From Verrucomicrobiia bacterium (GTDB lineage Bacteria > Verrucomicrobiota > Verrucomicrobiia > Limisphaerales > Pedosphaeraceae), in the NCBI GenBank assembly GCA_036268055.1, contig DATAUW010000018.1, positions 62,001 to 126,000 of the forward strand: a DNA stretch of 64,000 nucleotides, written 5' to 3'. Positions 54,399 to 62,377 of the stretch are shown in pieces. Under the pieces are notes generated by a model. That model did not search any database. It worked only from the letters and a program-made list of their open reading frames with translations, and was not told the origin of the DNA. Position 1 is the first letter of the stretch; each line of letters opens with the position of its first letter. Made by a program: the position numbers and the translations under genes.

Positions 54399-55985
54399 GT
54401 GACGCCGAACATTTGCCTGGCCTTCAATTATCTCTTGTGGACTGAGCCCACGCGCCAGATGTGGACCAACCTCGCGCGTCATCTCGAGGAATTCGATTTT
54501 CAACTCGTTCTGCTAAGCACCGCTCCGGTGGAAAGCCCGCTGCCTTTTCCCGTGCTGCCTATTCCATTTTTGTTGCGCGATTATGCCACGCAATTTCCCG
54601 GCGCGACCGTCGAAGGTGGCCACTATTCGCCCGGCGATTGGGACATCGCCTGCGCGGACAGCAGCCGTTCTCATGGCGCTTACCCGCCCGCCGAAGCAAT
54701 TCCCGGCTTGCAAGTTTGCCGCAGCGTCCTGCGAACCATTTTAAAAACTTTGCAACCCGGCTTCGTGCTGACGTGGGATTCCACCTCGCCACTCGCGCGC
54801 GTTGCACATGGCCTTTGCCTCGAAGCGGGCATGCCCGTGCAAAGCCTTGAACGCGGTTTGCTGCCCGAGACTTTGATGATTGAAAGTCGCGGCATTCAGG
54901 GCCACTCGGACTTGCGGACTCACTGGCTCGCGCAGGAAATTTCCGCCGCCGAGCCTTCCGCCTACGAGCGCGTGCGCAGCTTCTACGTGAATCGCAAGCC
55001 GCAGAAATATCAGCAACCGGAATTCAACGGCGGCGGCGCGCAGTTGCGCGAAGAATGGAAACTCGGCGCGAAGAAAGCGGTCATGTTTTTCGGACACTAT
55101 GATCCGTGCGGATTAACGCCCGCCGACGGCGCGCAACGCCGCTATCATTCGCCCGCGTTCGCGTCCACGGAAGATTTGCTGATGAGCCTCGGCGCGCTCC
55201 TGAAAAATTCCACGGACTGCGCGCTCATTTTCAAGCCGCATCCGCTTGATAAAAATCCCTACGCAGCCGCCGCAGCGCAAGGCACGCGCATCGTCAACGA
55301 TGTGAATGTGCATGCATTGATGGACCTCGCCTCCGTCGTGGTGGCGCAATTTACCACGCTGCAATTTGAGGCGGCGCTTTACGAAAAACCAGTTCTTCTG
55401 GCTGGCCGTAGCGCGTGGTGGGGCCGGGGTGCTACTTACGAAGTGGCGCGGCGCGAAGATTTAGGCTCGGGGCTGTTGGCGGCATTGCGCGGCGAGGATT
55501 GGGCCGCGCGCTCCGCGAATGCCCGAGTCTTTCTCACCTGGATCATGGAGCACTGGCTCATTGGCTGTTCGAGTGTCGTGCCGGCGCGGCGCAATCTCTC
55601 CGAGTTGGCAAAATTTTTAGCAACGACTTCGCTCGAAGCGAACGCCGACACTTCCGCTGAAAAACGGGTGGCGTCGGCGCAAAAACAATTTGAATCGTGG
55701 CGAACCATTGCCATTGCATCCACGCCGGTTGCTTCCGAAAGTTCCGAGGTTCTTCGCGAACGCGCCGAAGTGTTGCGCCAGCTTGCTTCATGGGAATCCG
55801 CCGCGGAAATTTATCGCACGCTCTCCAATCAATTTCCCGACGATTTGGAAATCTGGCAAAAACGCATTGAATGTGCCACGCGCGCCGGCCAAAAATTCGT
55901 CGCCGGACTTCTGCGCGGCGATGCCCTGCGCGCGCATCCTGAATGGGCGGACAAACTGGATAACGTCATTCCGACTCGCGGATAA
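54399..55985 (+). CDS. Capsule-type polysaccharide synthesis glycosyltransferase (GT-B-like)
   Basis: 528 residues from GTG 54399, 9 bp after the fusion gene. No membrane segments. The central part has the KpsC/KpsS-like features: FGHYDPCGLTPADG, CALIFKPHPLDKNPY (KPHP motif that binds the nucleotide phosphate), VNVHALMDLASVVVAQFTTLQFEAALYEKPVLLAGRSAWWG. The C-terminal 100 residues (SSEVLRERAEVLRQLASWESAAEIYRTLSNQFPDDLEIWQKRIECATRAG) look like a tetratricopeptide hairpin. It probably adds the sugar activated by the upstream fusion enzyme to a surface glycan. Exact family uncertain. Confidence 0.75.
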   Translation: MTPNICLAFNYLLWTEPTRQMWTNLARHLEEFDFQLVLLSTAPVESPLPFPVLPIPFLLRDYATQFPGATVEGGHYSPGDWDIACADSSRSHGAYPPAEAIPGLQVCRSVLRTILKTLQPGFVLTWDSTSPLARVAHGLCLEAGMPVQSLERGLLPETLMIESRGIQGHSDLRTHWLAQEISAAEPSAYERVRSFYVNRKPQKYQQPEFNGGGAQLREEWKLGAKKAVMFFGHYDPCGLTPADGAQRRYHSPAFASTEDLLMSLGALLKNSTDCALIFKPHPLDKNPYAAAAAQGTRIVNDVNVHALMDLASVVVAQFTTLQFEAALYEKPVLLAGRSAWWGRGATYEVARREDLGSGLLAALRGEDWAARSANARVFLTWIMEHWLIGCSSVVPARRNLSELAKFLATTSLEANADTSAEKRVASAQKQFESWRTIAIASTPVASESSEVLRERAEVLRQLASWESAAEIYRTLSNQFPDDLEIWQKRIECATRAGQKFVAGLLRGDALRAHPEWADKLDNVIPTRG

Positions 55986-56021
55986 TCGGCGATCCAATCC
56001 GCGACTTCTGCGGCTTAGTAA

Positions 56022-57215
56022 TTACTTAGAATTTCCGATCCAGAGTATCGGCTGAGTAATGGCAATGTTGCGTTGAACTTCTGCGTTGGTGGGGTCCGGC
56101 GGCAGTTTTTTCCACAGCGTCAAATATTTTTCCTCGTCGAGTTTCAATCCGGCAAAGAGCAGACACGGTTCGCGCGACGGCCAGCTATCCCACGCCATCA
56201 CGTCCGGCTTGTAGGGCCACGCAGATTTGTCGGCGAGATACGGATAAAGAAACGCCACGGCCTTCGCGATGCCGCGTCCGTCCGGCAAGCTATATAGCCA
56301 GAGATCTTCTTTGCTGGTCGAAAGCACCTGGCAAAGCGTGGCCATATTATCCAGTTGAAAAATCGAATAGGCATAAGGCTTCGTGCGTTTGAGTTCCGCC
56401 GGAAAACTTCCATCCGCCGCCATTTGTTTCGCCACGAACGCCTCCTTATACTTCTGCCGGCATTCCGTCATTTTTTCCTCGTCGCCCACAAATTTCGAGA
56501 ACACCGCGAGTTGGAGATAGAAGGCCACCGCGTGATTGTTGAGCGTGTTCGCCTCGTCATGGCCATTTTTGCTCGTGGTCATCCACGTGCTGTAATCAGT
56601 GAACCAGCTTTTGAGCCCGTCCAAAACATCCCGTGGAAATGCCGGTGACGCGCTCAAAGCCTCGATGGCCACCGGCACCTCGATCAGATGCAGTGTATCA
56701 ATAATGCCGATGCCGCGCCCGGTGGAAACACCCGGTATCGCCTGCGCATAATTCAAACTCGGATTCATGCGCGTTTTTGGATCGATAAAAAACACCCGCA
56801 GCAACGCCGCCGCCTTCGCCGCGTAACGGTCGTCGCCCGTGATCTTGTAAGCGGCTCCCAGCGCGGCCACGGCGTCGCGCAACTGCATAACGCATTTCCG
56901 ATGCTCGATAAAATTTTCGGGATTCGATTGCCCGTCGCGCTGAATGTACGGCAATCCATTCGACTTTGACGGGTCGGGCCACCAATAATCGCCATTGGAA
57001 TAAAAGTCGTTCGACCCGCCCTGGCTGAGCTTCGCCGGGAACGCCGTAATAGTGATCGGCTCCAGCGCGAGGGCATTCGTGGCGGCGGCAAGGATGCGCG
57101 CGCGTTCGATGTCCGCCACGTTCAATGTCGGCAGCGCGGCCCGTGTCATTGGAGACGCCAGCCAAAAAAACAAAATGCAGCCCAGCAGACGCGCAACCTT
57201 TGAGAATGACTTCAT
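56022..57215 (-). CDS. Secreted alginate lyase-family protein (PL5-like)
   Basis: 397 residues from ATG 57215, which opens a signal peptide (MKSFSKVARLLGCILFFWLASPMTRA). Family signatures: SNGDYWWPDPSK, MNPSLNYAQAIPGVSTGRGIGIIDTLHLIEVPVAI, GHDEANTLNNHAVAFYLQLAVFSKFVGDEEK, ELKRTKPYAYSIFQLDNMATLCQVL, with the catalytic-type Asn-Asn-His. It would depolymerise alginate or another uronate polymer. Stands alone, divergent from the WXG100-like gene; the 211 bases between hold both promoters but no clear motif. Confidence 0.9.
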   Translation of the reverse strand: MKSFSKVARLLGCILFFWLASPMTRAALPTLNVADIERARILAAATNALALEPITITAFPAKLSQGGSNDFYSNGDYWWPDPSKSNGLPYIQRDGQSNPENFIEHRKCVMQLRDAVAALGAAYKITGDDRYAAKAAALLRVFFIDPKTRMNPSLNYAQAIPGVSTGRGIGIIDTLHLIEVPVAIEALSASPAFPRDVLDGLKSWFTDYSTWMTTSKNGHDEANTLNNHAVAFYLQLAVFSKFVGDEEKMTECRQKYKEAFVAKQMAADGSFPAELKRTKPYAYSIFQLDNMATLCQVLSTSKEDLWLYSLPDGRGIAKAVAFLYPYLADKSAWPYKPDVMAWDSWPSREPCLLFAGLKLDEEKYLTLWKKLPPDPTNAEVQRNIAITQPILWIGNSK

Positions 57216-57426
57216 AATTATTAAACTATCATTGGATGGGAATGGTTGGCAATCGTACATGTGCCGTCCTCATCGCGAATGCCGCCCAAGGCAGCCCTGC
57301 ACGGCAAATTTTAAACCGAGAAAATGTGGGAAACGGTTTGCGCAGCGGCCAAAAAGCGGGCAAGTTAAGGCAAGCCGGAGACGCGATAGCAGGCAAACGC
57401 TTTTCCGGCAAAGAGAAAGCATTATT

Positions 57427-57699
57427 ATGGCGCAGGCAATAATGGATCCGGAGGAGGTGCGGCGGTTCGCCCAGGAATTGAAAAAATTCAACGCCGATTT
57501 ACAAAATGGCATGGCGTCATTGCAGGCGCGGTTTTCCGCCCTCGGCGATACGTGGCAGGACCAGGAGCAAGTCCGCTTCGCCGACGAATTCAAGACGACA
57601 ATGAAGGCGTTAAAAAAGTTCATCGAGATTTCAAATCAGCAAACCCCCTTCCTGTTGCGCAAGGCGCAGCGCATTGAGGAATATCTGAACCAGCATTAG
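57427..57699 (+). CDS. WXG100-like (ESAT-6 family) small protein
   Basis: 90 residues from ATG 57427; an open frame extends far upstream but reads as unrelated. Two helices with a turn at GDTWQDQEQVRFADEF: Trp43 is followed by Gln-Asp rather than x-Gly, so it is a W-x-D variant of the W-x-G motif. Length is close to the 100 residues of the family. These proteins are small secreted substrates/co-factors of type VII secretion. It is the first gene of a four-gene run ending in an EssC-like ATPase, the usual pairing. No C-terminal YxxxD/E signal is evident (it ends LRKAQRIEEYLNQH). Confidence 0.82.
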   Translation: MAQAIMDPEEVRRFAQELKKFNADLQNGMASLQARFSALGDTWQDQEQVRFADEFKTTMKALKKFIEISNQQTPFLLRKAQRIEEYLNQH

Positions 57700-57703
57700 C
57701 CGC

Positions 57704-58255
57704 ATGGCCACGCGCGTCAATGTCACCTCGGTCGAGGCCATCGAAGATTTTCGAACGAGCCTGATCATCTATTTGAGCAAGGCGAAGCCCGCGCTGGAAG
57801 AAGTCGCCGCCGAGGTGGGCCGCACCCGCGTCTGGGTGCAATACACGCAACGCTCGCATTGGGACGGAATTTTTAAACGCAACGCGCGCGAGTTGGAGGA
57901 GGCAAAGGCGGCGTTGTTCAGCGCCAAGATGTCCAACCTGCGCGAAGTTTCCACCGCGGAACAAATGATGGTGGTTAAGTGCAAACAGCGGATGGAGGCG
58001 GCTGACATCAAACTGCGCGTGTTGAAAAAATGGGACCGGGATTTCGATACGCAAACCGAACCGATCTCGCGACAGTTGGAAAAACTACATTCCATGTTGC
58101 ATGAGGATTTGGTCAATGCGGTCGCGTATCTCACCCAAACCATCGCGACACTTCAGGCTTACGCCGACATGGTTGCGCCCACATTGGATGGCCCGCCGCC
58201 GGAAACAAAACCTCCCGGCGAAAGCGGATCGGGCAGCGAAGGAGGCCTCGCATGA
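57704..58255 (+). CDS. Helical protein of the WXG100/FtsK locus
   Basis: 183 residues, 4 bp after the WXG100-like gene. Predominantly helical/coiled coil: VEAIEDFRTSLIIYLSKAKPALEEVAAEVGRTRVWVQYTQRSHWDGIFKRNARELEEAKAALFSAKMSNLREVSTAEQMMVVKCKQRMEAADIKLRVLKKWDRDF, ending in a Pro/Gly/Ser-rich disordered tail. The first 80 residues have the length and helix content of ESX proteins, with a W-x2-Y/W pattern. Could be a co-substrate, scaffold or chaperone. I do not recognise a named family. Its stop overlaps the next start by 4 bp. Confidence 0.85.
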   Translation: MATRVNVTSVEAIEDFRTSLIIYLSKAKPALEEVAAEVGRTRVWVQYTQRSHWDGIFKRNARELEEAKAALFSAKMSNLREVSTAEQMMVVKCKQRMEAADIKLRVLKKWDRDFDTQTEPISRQLEKLHSMLHEDLVNAVAYLTQTIATLQAYADMVAPTLDGPPPETKPPGESGSGSEGGLA

Positions 58256-58464
58256 GCTTGCGAAATAACGGCACGAGTCTGGCGATGATGACGAAAGAAT
58301 TGATCGGCCGCTGGAAAACCACCCGGGAATATTGGAAGGACGCGAAGAGTGAGGAGTTCGAGAAAAAGTACATCGAGGAGTTGCAGGCGAGCGTGGACAA
58401 TGCCGTCGTCATCATCGAGCAGCTCGACAAGATCATAAACAAAATCAGGAAAGACTGTGAGTAA
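58252..58464 (+). CDS. Small helical protein of the WXG100/FtsK locus
   Basis: 70 residues: MSLRNNGTSLAMMTKELIGRWKTTREYWKDAKSEEFEKKYIEELQASVDNAVVIIEQLDKIINKIRKDCE. Two helices; WKTTREYWKDAKSEEFEKKY recalls the helix-turn of WXG proteins (W-x-D-A...F), so it may be a second, divergent ESX-like partner. It overlaps the upstream gene by 4 bp and the ATPase start by 8 bp; all four genes are surely co-expressed. Confidence 0.8.
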   Translation: MSLRNNGTSLAMMTKELIGRWKTTREYWKDAKSEEFEKKYIEELQASVDNAVVIIEQLDKIINKIRKDCE

Positions 58465-61400
58465 CCATCAAGGGGTAAAAAAGACACTGGTGCTGGTGGA
58501 AGACCTGAAAGCCGTGGTGAGCGATTTCGCGGCCCGCGAGGAAAAGCTCGACCGCGATCTGCGCGTGAAATCTGGCCGCGAACGCCAGCACAATGAAGAA
58601 GAGGCTGCCGAGGAGGCGCGCCAAACCGCCGCCGAACGCGACGCGGCGGAATCGGAATTTCAAGCGGAGAAAGATGCGATCGAATCGCGTTACACCCAGT
58701 GGAAGGCGCGCATCAACCGGGCGCGCAGTTCGAGCAAGGAGCAAACGTCCGAGCGCATCGAGAACCGCACCGGCACGCGCAAGTATGAGCTGCAAAAATT
58801 GCTGATGGAGACGGAGCGCAGCCGCGACGGCGCGTTCGCGCAAACCGCCGCGCGTTTCCAGGATTTCAATACGAATCTCGCGACGGAGTTGGTGAATTTG
58901 GAAGCGCTGGAGCGGCGCGCGCGAAATTCCTTGCGCAGTTATTTCAAGTTTTCCTTCATGCTCGCGCGCGCGAAAGAAAAAGCGGAAGTCAATCTCGCGC
59001 CGGATGAGGAACAGTTGTTCGCCGAGATGCGCGCGTTGCTGGCGAAAGCGTCGGAAGATTTGAAACGGTTTCGCTGGCAGCCGTTTTCAATATTGTTTCG
59101 ATATTTGCCGGTGTGGCTGTTGCTGCCGTTGTGTGCCACGCCAATGGTGTTGCAGCGTTTCGGCATCGGTTCGCTCACGCACGACGGGGCGATGGGCGCG
59201 TCCATCGGCGCGGCGGTGGTGGTGCTGGTGCTTTATTTCGTCGGGCAAAGCCAGGGTGATAAACTCGCCAGCGGAATCGCGACCGCGCTGGGCAAGGCGC
59301 GAAAATTATACGCCGCGTGCCTCGAAAAGTCCGACACGCATCATCAAAGCGAACTTGAGCGGTTGCAAGGCGAGTTCGAGGCGGCGACGCAGATGATTGA
59401 CGATGATTTGAAACGGACGTTGAAAGAGGCCGGCAGTTTGCGCGGGACGTTCCGTGAAAAAATTGATGACAAAACCGTGCGCATCACGGCGACGAATGAG
59501 CGCATCCGCAAAGCCCGACTGGCGAAAGCGGAAGACAAGCACGCGCATCGGGTGGAAGTGGTGGAGAAAACCATCGCCGCGCGCGAAGGCGCTTTTGGCA
59601 AAATGATGGATGTGCGCAACGCCGGTTCCAGCGCCGAGCAACAACGCATCTGGCAGGAGTTGGAAAAGGAATGGCTTGAGCGGACACAACCGATTTACGC
59701 GGCGCTCGCGGATTTAAAGGCGGACTCGGAAAATCTATTTCCGCCGTGGCAGGAAAATTGGCTGAAGAATTGGACGCCGCCCGCAAAGTTCGAGCACGCC
59801 GCAAAATTCGCGGACCTGCAAGTGGATGTCGAAAAATTGAGCGGCGCGATTCCGAAAAACAAGCGGCTCGCGCTGCCCGGCCCGGCCCGTTTTGATGCGC
59901 CCATGCTGCTTACATATCCAGACCAGGGTTCGGTGTTGTTCGAGACCAACGGCGGCGGCACCGCCAAGGTCATTGACGCGCTGAATAATATTATTTTGCG
60001 TCTGCTCGCCTCCGCACCTCCGGGGCGATTGAGCTTCACGATCATTGACCCGATCGGCCTTGGCCAAAATTTTGCCGGCGCGATGCATCTCGCGGATTAC
60101 GGCGAACATCTCATCAACAGCCGCATTTGGACGCAGCCTTCGCAGATCGAGCAACGCCTTGGCGAGTTGAACGAGCACATGGAAAAAGTGATCCAGATGT
60201 ATTTGCGCAACGAATATGAAACCATCGCGCAATACAACGAAGCCGCCGGAAACATTGCCGAGCGTTACCAGATTTTGGTGATCGCGGATTTCCCGGTGAA
60301 CTTCAGCGAGCTGGCGGCGAAGCGGTTGATGAGCATTGCCACGAGCGGCGCGCGTTGCGGGGTTTTTACTCTGATTCATTGGGACCATCGCCACCCGGCC
60401 TTGCAGGATTTTATGCCGGACGAATTGCGCCGCAACAGCGTTTGCGTGACGGTCAAGGGCAACGATTTATTTTTCACGAACAAACCATTGCCGGGAACGA
60501 ACCTTCAACTCGACGTTCCGCCGCCCGCGGAACTGGCGACCGAATTTATTCACACCGTCGGCAAAAACAGCCGCGACTCCAGCCGCGTGGAAGTTCCATT
60601 CTCGCAGGTCGCCCCCACCGACGACAATTTGTGGAGCGAAGACACGACGAGCGAGATGCGCGTGCCCATCGGCCGCACGGGCGCGACGAAATTGCAATAT
60701 GTCGCCATCGGGCGCGGCACGCGGCAACACGCGCTTATCGCCGGTAAAACCGGTTCCGGCAAATCCACGTTGTTTCACGTGATGATCACGAATCTCGCGT
60801 TGTGGTGCAGCCCGGAGCAGGTGGAATTTTATCTCGTGGATTTCAAGAAGGGCGTCGAGTTCAAATGTTACGCCGCGAAACGATTGCCGCACGCGCGCGT
60901 AGTGGCGATTGAGAGCGATCGCGAATTTGGCCTGAGCGTTTTGCAACGCGTGGATGACGAATTGAAACGGCGCGGCGATATGTTCCGCAAACTGGGTGTG
61001 CAGGACATCGCCGGTTACAAGCGCGCGGGCGGAAAAGAACCGGTTCCGCGCTCGCTGCTAATGATTGACGAGTTCCAGGAATTGTTCGTCGAGGATGATA
61101 AGATTTCGCAGAGCGCGAATCTGTTGCTCGACCGCATCGTACGCCAGGGCCGCGCGTTTGGCGTGCATGTCATTTTGGGTTCGCAAACTCTCGGCGGCGC
61201 TTACACCGTGGCGCGCACGACGCTTGGGCAAATGGTCATCCGCATCGCGCTCATGTGCAACGAGGCCGACGCGTATCTTATCATGGACGACAGCAATCCC
61301 GCGCCGCGCCTGCTCACGCGTCCCGGCGAAGGCATTTATAACGACATGGCCGGCGCGCTTGAAGGCAACAGTCCGTTCCAAACCGTGTGGCTCTCCGATG

Positions 61401-62344
61401 AAATTCGCGACAGCTATCTCGAAAAAGTGCGGCAACGCGCGGTGCAGGAAGGCATGGGGCACATCGGGCCCATCGTGTATGAAGGCGATGCGCCGGCGGA
61501 CATCCGCGAGAATCGTTTGCTTCAGCAATTGCTCGAAGTTGAGGCCGTCAAACCGCCGTCGTCGCCACGCATCTGGCTCGGCGCGCCCAATTCCATCAAG
61601 GGTCCGACCGAGGCCGTGTTCCATCGCCAGAGTGGAAATAATTTATTGATCGTCGGCCAGCGCGAGGAAGCGGCGCTGGGAATTCTCTCGCTTGCGCTGG
61701 TTTCGCTCGCGGCGCAATATCCCGTGGGCGCGGCGAACTTCATCGTGTTCGACGGCACGACGCCGGGATCGCAACAGCGCGAATTTTTGGAACGCATCAC
61801 GCGGGCGATTCCGCATCAGGTGACGCTCGCCCGTGGCAGCGATCTTGGCGAAGTGCTCGGCAATCTTTCCGCCGACCTGAAAAAGCGCGTTGAGGAAGAT
61901 CATGGCAGCGGCGCTCCGGCGACGTTTGTGTTTTTCCACGGGTTGCAAAAGTTCAACAAACTGCGGCGCGAAGATGACTTTGGATTTTCGTCCGGTGACG
62001 CGTCGGCAAGCCCGAGCGAATTGCTCAACGGTATTATCACGGAAGGCGCGAGCTTGGGCATCCACCTGATTGTGAGTTGCGACACGTATAACAACGTGAA
62101 CCGGTTTCTCAGCAAGAAGGCGTTCAGCGAATTCGAGATGCGCGTGTTGTTCCAGATGAGCGCGAACGATTCGGCGAACCTGTGCGACAGTCCCCGCGCC
62201 AGCATGCTCGGCTTGCATCGCGCCTTGTTCTACAATGAACAAGAAGGTTATCTCGAAACCTTCCGGCCATACGCGTTGCCGGACGGCGATTGGGTTGAGC
62301 AGGCCGAGAAAAATTTGCGGCGGCTGGTGAGTTCGGTAAGCTGA
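58457..62344 (+). CDS. EssC/EccC-like FtsK/SpoIIIE ATPase of a type VII-like secretion locus
   Basis: 1295 residues from GTG 58457. Residues 1-200 are charged coiled coil. Two membrane segments lie at about 217-262 (PVWLLLPLCATPMVL, MGASIGAAVVVLVLYFVG), followed by a second coiled coil to about 420. Then three FtsK-like modules: module 1 (about 470-660) lacks a Walker A; module 2 has GKTGSGKST at 763-771 and Walker B LLMIDE with D871/E872; module 3 (about 1035-1290) has a degenerate P-loop GQREEAALG and FFHGLQ instead of Walker B. This architecture is that of EccC/EssC, but without the FHA domains of EssC. It would drive export of the WXG100-like protein. No EccB/D/E or EsaA/EssA/EssB homologue is seen. 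Confidence 0.9.
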   Translation: MSNHQGVKKTLVLVEDLKAVVSDFAAREEKLDRDLRVKSGRERQHNEEEAAEEARQTAAERDAAESEFQAEKDAIESRYTQWKARINRARSSSKEQTSERIENRTGTRKYELQKLLMETERSRDGAFAQTAARFQDFNTNLATELVNLEALERRARNSLRSYFKFSFMLARAKEKAEVNLAPDEEQLFAEMRALLAKASEDLKRFRWQPFSILFRYLPVWLLLPLCATPMVLQRFGIGSLTHDGAMGASIGAAVVVLVLYFVGQSQGDKLASGIATALGKARKLYAACLEKSDTHHQSELERLQGEFEAATQMIDDDLKRTLKEAGSLRGTFREKIDDKTVRITATNERIRKARLAKAEDKHAHRVEVVEKTIAAREGAFGKMMDVRNAGSSAEQQRIWQELEKEWLERTQPIYAALADLKADSENLFPPWQENWLKNWTPPAKFEHAAKFADLQVDVEKLSGAIPKNKRLALPGPARFDAPMLLTYPDQGSVLFETNGGGTAKVIDALNNIILRLLASAPPGRLSFTIIDPIGLGQNFAGAMHLADYGEHLINSRIWTQPSQIEQRLGELNEHMEKVIQMYLRNEYETIAQYNEAAGNIAERYQILVIADFPVNFSELAAKRLMSIATSGARCGVFTLIHWDHRHPALQDFMPDELRRNSVCVTVKGNDLFFTNKPLPGTNLQLDVPPPAELATEFIHTVGKNSRDSSRVEVPFSQVAPTDDNLWSEDTTSEMRVPIGRTGATKLQYVAIGRGTRQHALIAGKTGSGKSTLFHVMITNLALWCSPEQVEFYLVDFKKGVEFKCYAAKRLPHARVVAIESDREFGLSVLQRVDDELKRRGDMFRKLGVQDIAGYKRAGGKEPVPRSLLMIDEFQELFVEDDKISQSANLLLDRIVRQGRAFGVHVILGSQTLGGAYTVARTTLGQMVIRIALMCNEADAYLIMDDSNPAPRLLTRPGEGIYNDMAGALEGNSPFQTVWLSDEIRDSYLEKVRQRAVQEGMGHIGPIVYEGDAPADIRENRLLQQLLEVEAVKPPSSPRIWLGAPNSIKGPTEAVFHRQSGNNLLIVGQREEAALGILSLALVSLAAQYPVGAANFIVFDGTTPGSQQREFLERITRAIPHQVTLARGSDLGEVLGNLSADLKKRVEEDHGSGAPATFVFFHGLQKFNKLRREDDFGFSSGDASASPSELLNGIITEGASLGIHLIVSCDTYNNVNRFLSKKAFSEFEMRVLFQMSANDSANLCDSPRASMLGLHRALFYNEQEGYLETFRPYALPDGDWVEQAEKNLRRLVSSVS

Positions 62345-62377
62345 GCCGGTTAGGAAAATTTCGTTTCAACACACTCT

